Positions 7,351-16,672 of a DNA stretch of 46,024 nt are shown here, one piece after another. How positions within the stretch are numbered: position 1 is the stretch's first letter; every line of letters begins with the position of its first letter. Source of the stretch: Pseudonocardiaceae bacterium YIM PH 21723 (GTDB lineage Bacteria > Actinomycetota > Actinomycetes > Mycobacteriales > Pseudonocardiaceae); assembly GCA_003600225.1 (NCBI GenBank), contig QZFT01000062.1, forward strand, positions 1 through 46,024. Direction: 5' to 3'. Below the pieces are notes generated by a model. The model did not search any database and was not told the origin of the DNA. It saw nothing but the letters and a program-made list of their open reading frames with translations. The position numbers and the translations under genes were made by a program.

Positions 7351-9266
7351 CGGGCGGCTCCACAGTCGAACAGCCCGATGGTCAGGTCGGCGGTCGGCGA
7401 GCCGCCGTAATTCATCGGGTCCACGTGCTGGCAGGAGTCGCGTACCCAGTCCTGGATCTTCGGGTTGCTGTGCCCGATGCGCAGCGTGGCCAGGTTGCCG
7501 AGCATCTGTCGCTGCGCGGGCGTGATGTCCAGCCTGCTCAGGTCCACGCCTCGGGTGCCCCAGCCGATGCCGAGTTCCACGAACCGCAGCTCACGGGTGC
7601 GCACCAGCTCGGCGAGCTGTTCCGGGCTGAGCGCGGGGTCCTTGCCGAGGAAACCGCCGATCGCCATCACCGGCCGGCCGCCGGAGGCGATGGTCAGCGG
7701 TACCGCACCCATCGCGGAGACCGAGGCGCCGATCCACCGGGCGTCGCCCCGACGCGCCGTGAGGAAGTCGGCGAGCTTCTGGTCGTCCGCGGTGACGGTC
7801 ACCGGGATGATCGGGTTGTCCCGGACGTGACCGGCAAGGGGGTTGGGGGCGACGAGGGGTTGTCCGGCGGTCACCACGGCCCAGCTGAAGGGAGCCAGGG
7901 ACAGCGCGAGGGTGGCGACGATGCCCGCGAGGAGGCCGTTGCGCAGCCAGATGGCCAGTACCGCCACCGCGCCGAGGGTGAGGATCACCGGCAGCATCCA
8001 GTCGGGGGTGGCACCGGGCCGGGCGGAGACGATGCGGGCGATCCAGGCGATGCCGACGATGAGCTGCACGGCCAGCGCGGCGACCACGGGAAGCTCCTTG
8101 CGGGCCAGGCCGCTGAAGCCGACGGCGAGCCCGATGGCCGCCAGTCCGACGACGGCCGGGGCCAGCTGGGTGGTGTAGTAGGGGTGGAAGGTGCCCTTGG
8201 CCTGGCTGAACACCACGAGCAGCACCAGGCTCCAGCCGCCGAGCAGGATCAGTCCCGGGTAGGCGACCTTGCAGCGGGCCACGATCACCGTGATCACCCC
8301 GAGCACCGCCAGCGGCAGCAGCCAGGAGACCTGTTCGACGAGGACGCCGTGCAGGAACCGGCCGGCTCCGGGTGGCCCGCCGAAGCCGCCGTTCTGCTGC
8401 ACCTGCCCAGAGCCCGCGCCGACGATGCGGGAGGCGCCGTTGTAGCCGAGGACCAGGTCCAGCGCGCTGCCGTCGGTGCTGCCGCCGATGAACGCCCGCC
8501 GGTCCGGCGGCACCAGGTACAGCGAGGCCATCCAGGCGGCGCTGGCGGCCAGCAGCGACAGCAGGGCGGCCAGCAGTCCGATCAGCCTGCGCACCAGGGT
8601 GGTCCGCGCGCAGAACAGCCAGGTGACGGCGAACGCGGGAAGCACCAGGTAGGCCTGCAGCATCTTCACGTTGAAGGCCAGGCCGATCAGCGCTGCCGAG
8701 CAGGCCAGCACCCAGATCCGCTCGGTGCGGATGGCGTTCAGCAGCACCAGGGCGGCGAGCAGCAGCACCAGCACCATGAAGGCGTCCGGGTTGTTCCCCC
8801 GGTCGCTCGCCACCGCGATCGGGCAGATCGCCAGGCCGAGTGCGGCCAGCAGGCCGGCGACCCGGGCGGTGGCGCTGCCGGCGTCCGCGCCGAAGCTGAG
8901 CCGGACGACCTGGGCCAGGACGTGGACCGAGGCGATGCCGAACAACGCGGTGGGCAGCAGGGCGGTCGCCCAGTTCAGCCCGAAGAGGGTCACCGCGATT
9001 GCCTGTGGCCAGATGCCGATGGCGGGTTTGTCCACGGTGATGAAGTTGTTCGTGTCCAGGGCACCGAAGAGGAAGGCGAGGGGGTCCTGGGACATGCTCA
9101 GCGCGGCGGCCGAGTAGTAGAGGTTGCCGAAGCCGTTCTCGTTCAACCGCCACAGCCGCAGGCAGGCGGCCAGGACCACGGAGGCGGCGAGACCCGCGTA
9201 CCACCAGCGCGGGCCCGCGAATCTACGTTCGGCCTCGGGCAGTGGCGCCTGGGCCTCGGTGGACAC
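7347..9266 (-). CDS. GT39 (ArnT-like) membrane glycosyltransferase
   Basis: A polytopic transferase, about 639 residues from GTG 9266, expected to use a polyprenyl-phosphate sugar made by the downstream GT2-GtrA enzyme and add it to a lipid, polymer or protein outside the membrane. More than ten hydrophobic segments, the early DTNNFITVDKPAIGIWPQAI loop and a soluble C-terminal domain of about 160 residues fit YkcB-type members. The N-terminus is uncertain: the frame stays open to 9449, but the extra 61 residues are hydrophilic and unlike the family; GTG 9284 is another option. No strong ribosome site is visible at any of them. Acceptor unknown. Confidence 0.85.
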   Translation of the reverse strand: MSTEAQAPLPEAERRFAGPRWWYAGLAASVVLAACLRLWRLNENGFGNLYYSAAALSMSQDPLAFLFGALDTNNFITVDKPAIGIWPQAIAVTLFGLNWATALLPTALFGIASVHVLAQVVRLSFGADAGSATARVAGLLAALGLAICPIAVASDRGNNPDAFMVLVLLLAALVLLNAIRTERIWVLACSAALIGLAFNVKMLQAYLVLPAFAVTWLFCARTTLVRRLIGLLAALLSLLAASAAWMASLYLVPPDRRAFIGGSTDGSALDLVLGYNGASRIVGAGSGQVQQNGGFGGPPGAGRFLHGVLVEQVSWLLPLAVLGVITVIVARCKVAYPGLILLGGWSLVLLVVFSQAKGTFHPYYTTQLAPAVVGLAAIGLAVGFSGLARKELPVVAALAVQLIVGIAWIARIVSARPGATPDWMLPVILTLGAVAVLAIWLRNGLLAGIVATLALSLAPFSWAVVTAGQPLVAPNPLAGHVRDNPIIPVTVTADDQKLADFLTARRGDARWIGASVSAMGAVPLTIASGGRPVMAIGGFLGKDPALSPEQLAELVRTRELRFVELGIGWGTRGVDLSRLDITPAQRQMLGNLATLRIGHSNPKIQDWVRDSCQHVDPMNYGGSPTADLTIGLFDCGAAR

Positions 9267-9518
9267 GTCCAGGGCCAGTCCCACGAATCTGGCCTGCGGC
9301 TGGCTCCACCGAACTGAATTGACGAAAGGTAGGGGCACGTCAACGCTAACGACGCGATCATGGCCGTTGCGGTCGATCTTCCGACTGCCCGAATCACCTT
9401 TCCGGACGGGTGAATTCGCGTATCGCGGCCCGATGATCACCGCACTCACTGCTGTTTACCTGGCATGGCTTTACAGTCGGCACTGAGCACATTCGGTAAA
9501 TGAGGACGGAATCCCATC

Positions 9519-10202
9519 GTGCGTGTACTTGTGGTCGATGACGAACCTGCGGTCCGGGAGTCGATCGAACGCAGCCTGCGGTTCGAGGGCTACGACGTCG
9601 ACCTGGTGGAGAACGGCGCACAGGCGCTGGAGTTCTTCACCGAGCAGCGGGCGGACGCGGTCGTCCTGGACGTGATGATGCCGGTGCTGGACGGCATCTC
9701 CGCCTGCCGCGCGCTGCGGGCCACCGGCAGCCGGATCCCGGTGCTGATGCTCACCGCCCGGCGCACCGTCGGCGACCGGGTCGCCGGCCTCGACGCCGGC
9801 GCGGACGACTACCTGGTCAAGCCGTTCGCGCTGGAGGAACTCCTCGCCCGGCTGCGGGCGTTGCTGCGCCGGGCCGCCCCCGCCGAACCGGCCCTGCAGA
9901 TCGACGAACTGCTGCTGGATCCCAGCAGCCGCAAGGTGAGCCGGGGCGGCCGGGAGATCGAGCTGACCCGCACCGAGTTCAGCCTCCTGGAGCTGTTCCT
10001 GCGGCACCCCGGCAAGGTGCTGAACAGGTCGATGCTGTTCACTGAGGTCTGGGGGTACGACTTCGGTGCCAGCTCCAACAGTCTGGATGTCTACATTGGC
10101 TATCTGCGGCGGAAACTGGAGGCGGGCGGCGAACCCCGGCTGCTGCACACCGTGCGTGGCGTCGGTTACGTACTGCGCGGCAACGACCAGCCCGACCGAT
10201 GA
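9519..10202 (+). CDS. OmpR-family response regulator
   Basis: A 227-residue DNA-binding response regulator. The receiver domain has VDDEP (6-10), phosphoacceptor Asp51 in VVLDVMMP, the MLTAR threonine (about 79) and VKPF lysine (about 102). The C-terminal winged helix (about 130-225) has [13 protein letters not shown] and YIGYLRRKL, close to MprA-like regulators. Start GTG 9519 has AGGACGG upstream. Its stop overlaps the kinase start (ATGA). The 250-base gap to the divergent GT39 gene holds TTTAC at 9455 and 9470, a possible direct-repeat binding site, so it may regulate the glycosyltransferase unit; that is inference. Confidence 0.93.
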   Translation: MRVLVVDDEPAVRESIERSLRFEGYDVDLVENGAQALEFFTEQRADAVVLDVMMPVLDGISACRALRATGSRIPVLMLTARRTVGDRVAGLDAGADDYLVKPFALEELLARLRALLRRAAPAEPALQIDELLLDPSSRKVSRGGREIELTRTEFSLLELFLRHPGKVLNRSMLFTEVWGYDFGASSNSLDVYIGYLRRKLEAGGEPRLLHTVRGVGYVLRGNDQPDR

Positions 10203-11578
10203 CCGTTAGGCGTCGCCCGCGGCTGCGGAACCGGCTGAGCCTGCTCGCCATGACGGTGACCGCGGTGGCGATCATCGCGGTGTCCGCCACCGCCTGGGGC
10301 CTGCTGCGCCGCCAGCTGATCGAGCAGACGGACAACGAGCTCAGCCTGCAGTCGACGATGGGATTGTTCAACAAGCGCTGGGACGAGATCCCGACGCCGA
10401 GCATCCCGTACCGGATGAAGCCGGGCCTGCTGCCGGTGGCGCAGTGGATCACTCCCGACGGCCTGCCGCACCACCCGGGATTCCAGTCGACGCAGCTGCC
10501 GATCACCGCCCAGGACCTGGACGTGCTGCACGGACGGCAGCACACCGTGCGCTACGACGTGGTCGTCCCCGAGGGACATTTCCGGGTACTGACCTTCAAG
10601 AACAAGGCCGGGTCGGCGATCCAGCTGGCGCACAGCCTGTCCGACGAGGACGCCACGCTGGCCGAGTTCGGCGTGCTGCTGCTGATCATCGACGCGATCG
10701 GCATCGGCCTGGTCGGCGGCCTGAGCTACGCGTTGACCAGGGCGGGCCTGCGACCGGTCGACCGGATCGTGTCCTCCGCCGAGCAGGTGGCGAGCACCCA
10801 GGACCTGACCGCGGCCGTGCCGGAGGACGACCGGGAGCCGGCCGAGACCGCGCGGATCGCGCGCAGCGTCAACTCGATGCTGTCCGCGCTGGCCCAGTCC
10901 CGGGAGCAACAGCGGCAACTGGTGGAGGACGCCAGCCACGAGCTGGGCACCCCGCTGACCAGCCTGCGCACCAACATCGACCTGCTGCTGCGGTCGGAGA
11001 AGGCGGACCGCCCACTGTCCACTCAGGACAGAACCGGGCTGTTGCGGGACGTGCAGTCCCAGCTGCAGGAGCTGAACAACCTGGTCGAGGAGGTCGTGGA
11101 CCTGGCCCGCGATCCACGCAGCGCGGAGGAGTTCGCCGACCTGGACCTCGCCGACGTGGTGCGCGGCGCGGTGGCTCGGGCCCAGACCCGCTCCGGCGGC
11201 GCCGAGTACCTGGTCACCGCGCAGCCCGCCCCGGTACGCGGCCAGCCCGCCGCGTTGGAGCGCGCGGTGCTGAACCTGCTGGAGAACGCAGCCAAGTGGA
11301 GCCCGGCGAGCAGTGCCATCACCGTGCTGGTGTCGGTCACCGGCCCCATGGCCACGCTGCTGATCGCCGACCGGGGCCCCGGCGTCTCGACCGAGGAGCA
11401 GGAGCTGGTGTTCAACCGGTTCTACCGGACCACCGAGGCCCGCGCACTGCCCGGCTCCGGGCTCGGGCTGGCCATCGTCCGGCAGACCGCCGAGGTGCAC
11501 GGTGGCCACGTCTGGCTGACCGCGCGCGAGGGCGGCGGCACCGAGGCCTGGCTGGAGATCCCCGCCCACAAGGTTTGA
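10199..11578 (+). CDS. membrane sensor histidine kinase, MprB-like
   Basis: A 459-residue partner of the preceding response regulator. Membrane segments at about 14-36 and 156-178 flank an extracellular sensor of about 120 residues; then HAMP, dimerisation domain with phosphorylated His247 in [16 protein letters not shown], and the ATPase domain with [18 protein letters not shown] and [11 protein letters not shown]. The H-box has Gly where Arg is more common (ELRTPLT); this is tolerated in related kinases. Coupled to the regulator by a four-base overlap. The signal is unknown; MprB relatives respond to envelope stress. Confidence 0.92.
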   Translation: MTVRRRPRLRNRLSLLAMTVTAVAIIAVSATAWGLLRRQLIEQTDNELSLQSTMGLFNKRWDEIPTPSIPYRMKPGLLPVAQWITPDGLPHHPGFQSTQLPITAQDLDVLHGRQHTVRYDVVVPEGHFRVLTFKNKAGSAIQLAHSLSDEDATLAEFGVLLLIIDAIGIGLVGGLSYALTRAGLRPVDRIVSSAEQVASTQDLTAAVPEDDREPAETARIARSVNSMLSALAQSREQQRQLVEDASHELGTPLTSLRTNIDLLLRSEKADRPLSTQDRTGLLRDVQSQLQELNNLVEEVVDLARDPRSAEEFADLDLADVVRGAVARAQTRSGGAEYLVTAQPAPVRGQPAALERAVLNLLENAAKWSPASSAITVLVSVTGPMATLLIADRGPGVSTEEQELVFNRFYRTTEARALPGSGLGLAIVRQTAEVHGGHVWLTAREGGGTEAWLEIPAHKV

Positions 11579-11583
11579 CCTTG

Positions 11584-11598
11584 ACCTTGGGGGAAGGC
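11584..11598 (+). promoter_or_regulatory. possible MerR-type operator
   Basis: ACCTTGGGGGAAGGC contains CCTT-N5-AAGG next to TTGACC (11581-11586), the kind of dyad MerR proteins bind in their own promoters. No good -10 is visible. A small hairpin GCCAGGC-GACGT-GCCTGGC follows at 11612-11630. Confidence 0.35.
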
Positions 11599-11644
11599 CC
11601 ACGGTGACAGGGCCAGGCGACGTGCCTGGCTGGGGAGGGCGACC

Positions 11645-12631
11645 GTGCTGCTGACCATCGGCGAGTTCGCCAGGGCTTCCGGGCTGACGGCCAAGGCGCT
11701 GCGGCTGTACGACCAGCTGGAGCTGCTGGTGCCCGCGCGGACCGATCCGCTGTCCGGCTACCGCTTCTACCACCCGGATCAGCTGGACCGGGCCCGGCTG
11801 GTCGCCTGGCTGCGCCGGGCCGGAATGCCCCTGGCCCGGATCCGCTCCGTCTGCGATCTGTCGAAGACTCAGGCGGCTACCGAGATCGCGGCCTACTGGC
11901 GGACGGTCGAGGCGGACGTCGTCGAGCGGCGGGAATTGGTCACCTTCCTCATCGATCACCTGTCCGGGGAGGACACGATCATGACCGATGAGCGACCCCT
12001 GCGGCTGAGCTACGCCGTGGGCACCGACCGCGGACTGGTCCGCCCGCAGAACCAGGACACCGTCTACGCGGACGACCGGCTGCTGGCCGTCGCCGACGGG
12101 TTCGGGCCCGCCGGGGAGCAGGCGTCGGCGGCGGCGATCGACGCACTGCGCCGCTCGGAGCTGCTGAACACCCTGGCCGATCAGATCGGTGCCGATTCGG
12201 GCACCACGCTGAGCGCGATGGTCTGGTCCGGCGACCAGTTGGGGCTGGTGCACATCGGCGACAGCCGCATCTACCTGCTGCGGGAGCGGGAGCTGTTCCG
12301 GATCACCGAGGACCACACCGTCGTGCAGAGCATGATCGACCAGGGCCGGATCACCCCGGAGGAAGCGGAGTCGCACCCGGACCGGATGTTGCTGGTCAGG
12401 GCGCTACCGGGTGGCGATCCGGAGGTGCGGCGGCACGAGGCCAGGGCCGGTGATCGGTACCTGCTCTGCTCGGACGGCCTGCACCGGGTGGTGTCCGACG
12501 CGACGCTACACGCGGTGCTGGCGGACAGCACCGAGCCCGATCGGCAGGTGGCCACGCTCGTGGGTCACGCGAAACTGGCCGGCGGGCCGGACAACATCGC
12601 GTGTGTGGTGGCGCACCTGCACGCGGCCTGA
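11645..12631 (+). CDS. MerR-type regulator fused to a PP2C-family phosphatase
   Basis: A 328-residue fusion. Residues 1-110 are a MerR DNA-binding domain (LTIGEFARASGLTAKALRLY, then GYRFYHPDQL). Residues about 120-328 are a compact PP2C domain resembling mycobacterial PstP: RPQNQD (acidic NED changed to NQD), VADGFG, SGTTLSAM, GLVHIGDSRIYLL, ITEDHTVVQSMIDQGRITPEEA, YLLCSDGL and GPDN. The metal-binding aspartates are kept, but the usual GGHXXGEXAS reads GPAGEQAS and about 20 helical residues after it are missing. It may be a DNA-bound phosphatase or a sensor with reduced activity. GGGAGGG precedes GTG 11645. It ends exactly where the convergent ctaG-copD gene ends. Confidence 0.88.
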   Translation: MLLTIGEFARASGLTAKALRLYDQLELLVPARTDPLSGYRFYHPDQLDRARLVAWLRRAGMPLARIRSVCDLSKTQAATEIAAYWRTVEADVVERRELVTFLIDHLSGEDTIMTDERPLRLSYAVGTDRGLVRPQNQDTVYADDRLLAVADGFGPAGEQASAAAIDALRRSELLNTLADQIGADSGTTLSAMVWSGDQLGLVHIGDSRIYLLRERELFRITEDHTVVQSMIDQGRITPEEAESHPDRMLLVRALPGGDPEVRRHEARAGDRYLLCSDGLHRVVSDATLHAVLADSTEPDRQVATLVGHAKLAGGPDNIACVVAHLHAA

Positions 12632-14653
12632 TCAGTCCTTTTTCGGGCCGCCGTTGGCCATCTCGGTCAGCATCGCGTTGTAGGCGTTCAGGTCCGAATC
12701 GCCGTCCCGGGTGGCCTGGCGGTCCTTCCGCCGGGCCTCCCGCGCGTCGCTGCGGGACCACTGCACGAGCAGGGCGATCACCACGATGAGCAGCGGCAAC
12801 TCCCCCGCTGCCCAGGCCAGGCCGCCGCCGAGGCGCTGATCCGCGAGGAGATCCGGCACCCAGGGCAGGCCCAGCTGGGAGTAGAAGTTGACGCCGATGA
12901 CCGAGCCGGAGCTCATCAGCGCGATGCCGAAGAACGCGTGGAACGGGATCGACGCGAAGGCCACGCCGAGCCGGGCCAGCGGCGGCAGCTTCCGGGGGGC
13001 CGGATCGATACCGACGACCGGCCAGTAGAAGAGGTAGCCGACCAGCAGGAAGTGCGCGTTCATCGCCAGGTGCGCCCAGTGCGTGTCCAGCGCGGCGTCG
13101 AACAGCCCACTGAAGTACAGGCCGTAGAACGAGCCGACGAACAGGAACAACGCGATCAGCGGCTGGGTGAGGATCTTGGAGAACCGGGAGTGCACGAAGG
13201 CCAGCAGCCACTCGCGCGGCCCGGGCGGCGCGTCCTTGCCGGCCACCGGCAGCGCGCGCAGCGCCAGGGTCACCGGGCCACCGAGCACCAGCAGCACCGG
13301 GATCACCATGGACAGCAGCATGTGCGAGATCATGTGCACGCTGAACATCGCGGGGGCGTAGCGCCCGACGCCGGACGAGGTGGCGAACAGCAGCACGAAG
13401 CAGCCGGCGAGCCAGCAGGCGGTCGGACCCCACGGCCACTCGTCGCCGCGCTGCCGGAGCCGGGACACGCCCCACAGGTACAGCCCGGCGAGCACAAACG
13501 CCGCGGTGCCGAAGATGAGGTCGAAGCGCCAGTCGAACAGGATGTGGCCGAGGGTCGGCGGGCCGTCCAGGGCGTAGCCGATCAGCAACTCGATCTGCGA
13601 GGGCACCGTACGGTTCTCAGTGGGCGGTGGCGTCCTGGCCAGGCCGACCGCGATCCCGATGGTGATCACCATGATCAGGATCTCCACGGTGCCCAGCCGC
13701 AGCAGGGCGCCCGGCTTGCCCGCGGTGACACCGGTGACGGCCTTCTCCCGCTGGTAGTAGCCGATCACGCCGAGGATGAGCAGCGCGACCACCTTGGCCA
13801 CGACCAGCAGGCCGTAGTTGGTGCTCACCAGGTCACTCAGCGGCAGCCGGACCAGCGCGTTGACGATGCCGGAGGCGGCCATGACCACCCAGCACACCAG
13901 CGCCACCCGGGAGAACCGGCTGGTGGCGAGGTCGAGGTGGTTGCCCTTGCGCAGCCCGTGCGCGATCAACGCGATCAGGCCGCCGACCCAGATCACCGTG
14001 CCGATCAGGTGGTAGATCAGGCTGTTGGTCGCCACGTCGTGCGCGCCACCGGAAGCCGAGTGCCCGGTGACGGCGACCGGCAGCAGGGCGAAGAGGGACA
14101 GCCCGAGCGCGACGGCAGTGGTTCCCCAGCGCAGCGCGACCCAGCAGAGCACCGCGATCAGAAACGCGATGCCCGCGGTCAGCGCCCACGCCTTGGCCTG
14201 GGAGATCTGCTCGACCAGCACGATCATCACCTGGGCGCTGAGCAGGTCACCCACCGGCTTGCCCACCGCGTCGGCGGCGGTCAGCGGCACGGTCAGTATC
14301 GCGCCCAGGTACCACCCGGCGGCCGCCCAGCCGGCCCGGCGCAGGCCGGCGTAACCGTCGGCGGACAGCACTCCGCTGGGCTGCGGCGGCACCAGGAAGG
14401 TGGCGAAGAACAGTGAGCCGACACAGACCGCCGCACAGACCTCGGTGAACACCCGCACGACGCTCAGCCCGTAGCGGGTGACGACGCCGGGATCCACCAC
14501 CAGATCGGCGGTGGAGTTGAGTGCGGTCAAGCCAATGACGATGAGGACGGCGAGCCCGAGGCCGGGGCCCACGAGCAGCGCGGCACTGACGGTCCGGGTA
14601 GTGGGCGGAACCGGTTTCTCATCGACCGTGTCGGTAGCCAAAGTTTCGGGCAC
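12632..14653 (-). CDS. CopD/CtaG fusion: copper transport and cytochrome c oxidase assembly
   Basis: A 673-residue polytopic membrane protein common in actinobacteria. The N-terminal half (about 20-340) is CopD-like, with histidines in HSASGGAHDVATNSLIYHL; the C-terminal half (about 350-640) is the caa3-type CtaG family, with FSVHMISHMLLSMVIP, HWAHLAMNAHFLLVGY and FYWPVVGID. It probably imports copper and delivers it to the oxidase. GTG 14653 is preceded by TAGGCT six bases upstream, so the transcript appears leaderless. The 268 bases to the tRNA gene hold no gene, only an imperfect hairpin around CACCCGG/CCGGGTG (14753-14769). Confidence 0.9.
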   Translation of the reverse strand: MPETLATDTVDEKPVPPTTRTVSAALLVGPGLGLAVLIVIGLTALNSTADLVVDPGVVTRYGLSVVRVFTEVCAAVCVGSLFFATFLVPPQPSGVLSADGYAGLRRAGWAAAGWYLGAILTVPLTAADAVGKPVGDLLSAQVMIVLVEQISQAKAWALTAGIAFLIAVLCWVALRWGTTAVALGLSLFALLPVAVTGHSASGGAHDVATNSLIYHLIGTVIWVGGLIALIAHGLRKGNHLDLATSRFSRVALVCWVVMAASGIVNALVRLPLSDLVSTNYGLLVVAKVVALLILGVIGYYQREKAVTGVTAGKPGALLRLGTVEILIMVITIGIAVGLARTPPPTENRTVPSQIELLIGYALDGPPTLGHILFDWRFDLIFGTAAFVLAGLYLWGVSRLRQRGDEWPWGPTACWLAGCFVLLFATSSGVGRYAPAMFSVHMISHMLLSMVIPVLLVLGGPVTLALRALPVAGKDAPPGPREWLLAFVHSRFSKILTQPLIALFLFVGSFYGLYFSGLFDAALDTHWAHLAMNAHFLLVGYLFYWPVVGIDPAPRKLPPLARLGVAFASIPFHAFFGIALMSSGSVIGVNFYSQLGLPWVPDLLADQRLGGGLAWAAGELPLLIVVIALLVQWSRSDAREARRKDRQATRDGDSDLNAYNAMLTEMANGGPKKD

Positions 14654-14921
14654 GCAAGCAGCCTAGGCCTTGTCCGGCCACTGACACATCTCTTGAGCTA
14701 GCACAAATTTGGTGACCATGCGATTCCCCATTGGTGAACTCTGCTGCCGCCACCCGGTCCGGGTGCGGCCGAATCAGCCCACCGCGCGATTCAGTGAACC
14801 ACCGACGCGATGTGTGCAGGGCCACATACCTGATCGTGGCAGGCAGCGAAACGTCATGAGGCTGAGCAACGATCACTCCTAGTGAAGCGGATACGCTTTC
14901 TCCTCGGAGACCCTGCGTTCA

Positions 14922-14998
14922 GCGCCCATAGCTCAGCTGGATAGAGCATCGGACTTCTAATCCGACGGTCGCAGGTTCGAATCCTGCTGGGCGCGCCA
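14922..14998 (+). tRNA. tRNA-Arg (anticodon UCU)
   Basis: Acceptor arms GCGCCCA (14922-14928) and TGGGCGC (14988-14994) pair perfectly; anticodon stem TCGGA/TCCGA encloses loop CTTCTAA with anticodon TCT (14956-14958); the GGTTCGAATCC T-arm is present. G14995 is the discriminator and CCA (14996-14998) is encoded. It reads AGA codons, rare in this genome. Confidence 0.97.
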
Positions 14999-15009
14999 AC
15001 CTCGCCGAA

Positions 15010-15046
15010 GACCCCTCTGGACTGCGACTACGCGGGCAGAGGGGTC
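15010..15046 (+). terminator. terminator after tRNA-Arg
   Basis: GACCCCTCTG (15010-15019) pairs with CAGAGGGGTC (15037-15046), 11 bases after the tRNA CCA, followed by GTTC. Confidence 0.75.
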
Positions 15047-15048
15047 GT

Positions 15049-15457
15049 TCATCGCGGAGCCTTCCGGCCGTGTACCGCCGTGTACTCGGCAGCCGGCCAG
15101 GGACCGAGGTTGTCGAGCAGCATGCCGAGGACTTCCGGACCCGCGGCGGCGCGGCCGGCGGCGACCGCCACCCGCATCTGGGCCAGGCGCCCGGGGTAGT
15201 ACCGGCCGAAGAGTTCGGCGGACTCGGCGAGATCACTGGTCCAAGGGCCGCATCCGCTTCCCGGGCACGCCATCGCGGGAGCATCAGATCGAGTTCGCCG
15301 TTCGTCTCGCGGGCGAGCAGCGAGGTGGGGCGATAGCCGGGGAGATCTTCACCGAGCAGCGGAGCGCGTCCACGACGGGGCCGAACGGCGCCCGGACCCG
15401 GTCCAGTGCGCCTTCGCGGCGGATCGTGCCGTCGGAATCGAGTCCCTGCTGATTCAT
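15049..15457 (-). pseudogene. decayed gene of unknown function, two frameshifts
   Basis: Read from ATG 15457, three consecutive frames join into one plausible protein of about 135 residues: MNQQGLDSDGTIRREGALDR..., then LLGEDLPGYRPTSLLARET... after a shift near 15350, then AESAELFGRYYPGRLAQMR... after a shift near 15245, ending at 15049. Each part has actinobacterial-like composition only in its own frame. I do not recognise the family. Its place beside a tRNA is compatible with a remnant of an integrated element, but no integrase motif is visible. It could instead be chance open frames. Confidence 0.4.
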
Positions 15458-15558
15458 GCGATCAATATATTTTAGTCGGCCACCCAATTAGCGCATGGAG
15501 CGCACTCCAGCATTCGGAATTCAACATTCATGCCCATTCCGAAAGCAGGCAATCACCC

Positions 15559-15587
15559 TTGACGACTGCATTGGTCACCGAAATACT
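15559..15587 (+). promoter_or_regulatory. promoter of the crystallin-like gene
   Basis: TTGACG (15559-15564), a 17-base spacer and AATACT (15582-15587) lie 70 bases before GTG 15659 in AT-richer DNA. An inverted repeat TTCGGAAT (15513-15520) and ATTCCGAA (15536-15543) just upstream may be an operator. Confidence 0.5.
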
Positions 15588-15658
15588 TATTTGTGCACGA
15601 CATGTCTGCGATTCCGCTACGTGAACTCCTGATTCGATACTCGCTTTGAGGAGAACCT

Positions 15659-16006
15659 GTGCTCTCAAGGATGCGTAAGGCACGCTCCGTGGCCGCTACG
15701 ATCACCGCCGCCGTCGCCTTCACCTTGGCCGTTCCAGCCACCGCGTTCGCCATCGACCACGTCGAGTGCAAGGGCGGGGAGAACTTCCTGAAGATCTACT
15801 CACACCTCAACGGACGGGACAGCGTGGATTGCTACGCCAACCGTGGCCGGACCGGATTCGGTTCGTGGTGGGTCGACAGAATCGTCACCGGGAACAACGA
15901 CCTCATCTACTACGACGCCAATGGCGACTCCGTCCGGATCAACCGGTGGACGGATATCTCGTTCCCGAACCACCCGCCGAAGGTGAAGGACATCGAGATT
16001 CTGTAA
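15659..16006 (+). CDS. secreted beta/gamma-crystallin-like protein
   Basis: A 115-residue exported protein. GTG 15659 is chosen because AGGAG (15649-15653) is five bases away. The signal peptide has the basic start RMRKAR, a hydrophobic core and cleavage after ATAFA (about residue 31). The mature part of about 84 residues has two cysteines (HVECKGG and SVDCYAN) and a WWVDRIVTGNNDLIYY segment resembling the single crystallin fold of Streptomyces killer-toxin-like and metalloprotease-inhibitor proteins. This suggests a small, disulphide-stabilised, possibly calcium-binding extracellular protein. The function is not known; the family match is by pattern only. Confidence 0.7.
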   Translation: MLSRMRKARSVAATITAAVAFTLAVPATAFAIDHVECKGGENFLKIYSHLNGRDSVDCYANRGRTGFGSWWVDRIVTGNNDLIYYDANGDSVRINRWTDISFPNHPPKVKDIEIL

Positions 16007-16672
16007 AGCCCACGTATTTACCGCGGCCGGTTCCGGACACGCTTCCGCGCGTGCCCGGGGCCGGCCGCTTCGCAACCGGCGACGTCCGCGGCGGCCGGCT
16101 CACCGGCACGGGGCTGTTGGACATCGGTTGCATCCCTTGTCACAGCGGGAGTACTACCGATCGGTAACTTTTCGATCAGCGGAAATTACGATTCCGAAAA
16201 ATACGGAAAAACACGCACTCGTGCATTCCTCGCGGGCATCTGCACGTGCTGATTCTCGCGAATCGGCACGTTCACGCTGAGTTACTGGATGGAAGCTGTC
16301 GGAAAAGGTTTCCCGTGGCCACGGTAGGCGAGAGTCGGGTGAGATTGCCCCGGCAACCACTACTGTGAGTAGATAGGTCCTGGGGTTTTGTCCCGAGTAG
16401 ACACGAAAGTGTCATGCCGAACGGGTCATGTAGCGCCGTTCACCGACGCCAATCGACCGGTCGGCGAACGGGTGATTTGGCGCCGTGCAAAACGAAGATC
16501 AAGTGAGCAAGATTGGCTTATCAGGTTCGGATGGGACACCTGCATACCCCGGACGGCCGGTGGCACCGGGACACAGGTACCCGCCGTACGAAGAGGCGGC
16601 CCCCCGCTTGCACCGGAAGGCCGCCACGTTCCGAGCCAGATGCCCAACCAGACACAAGAACCGGGAACAACG
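16007..16672. other. 666-base stretch without a recognised gene
   Basis: No frame has convincing codon use or a ribosome site. A palindrome ACCGATCGGT lies at 16155-16164. GAACGGGT followed by CGCCG occurs twice (about 16420 and 16467). The stretch 16150-16280 is AT-richer than its surroundings and may hold regulatory DNA for the small membrane-protein gene. Confidence 0.4.
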
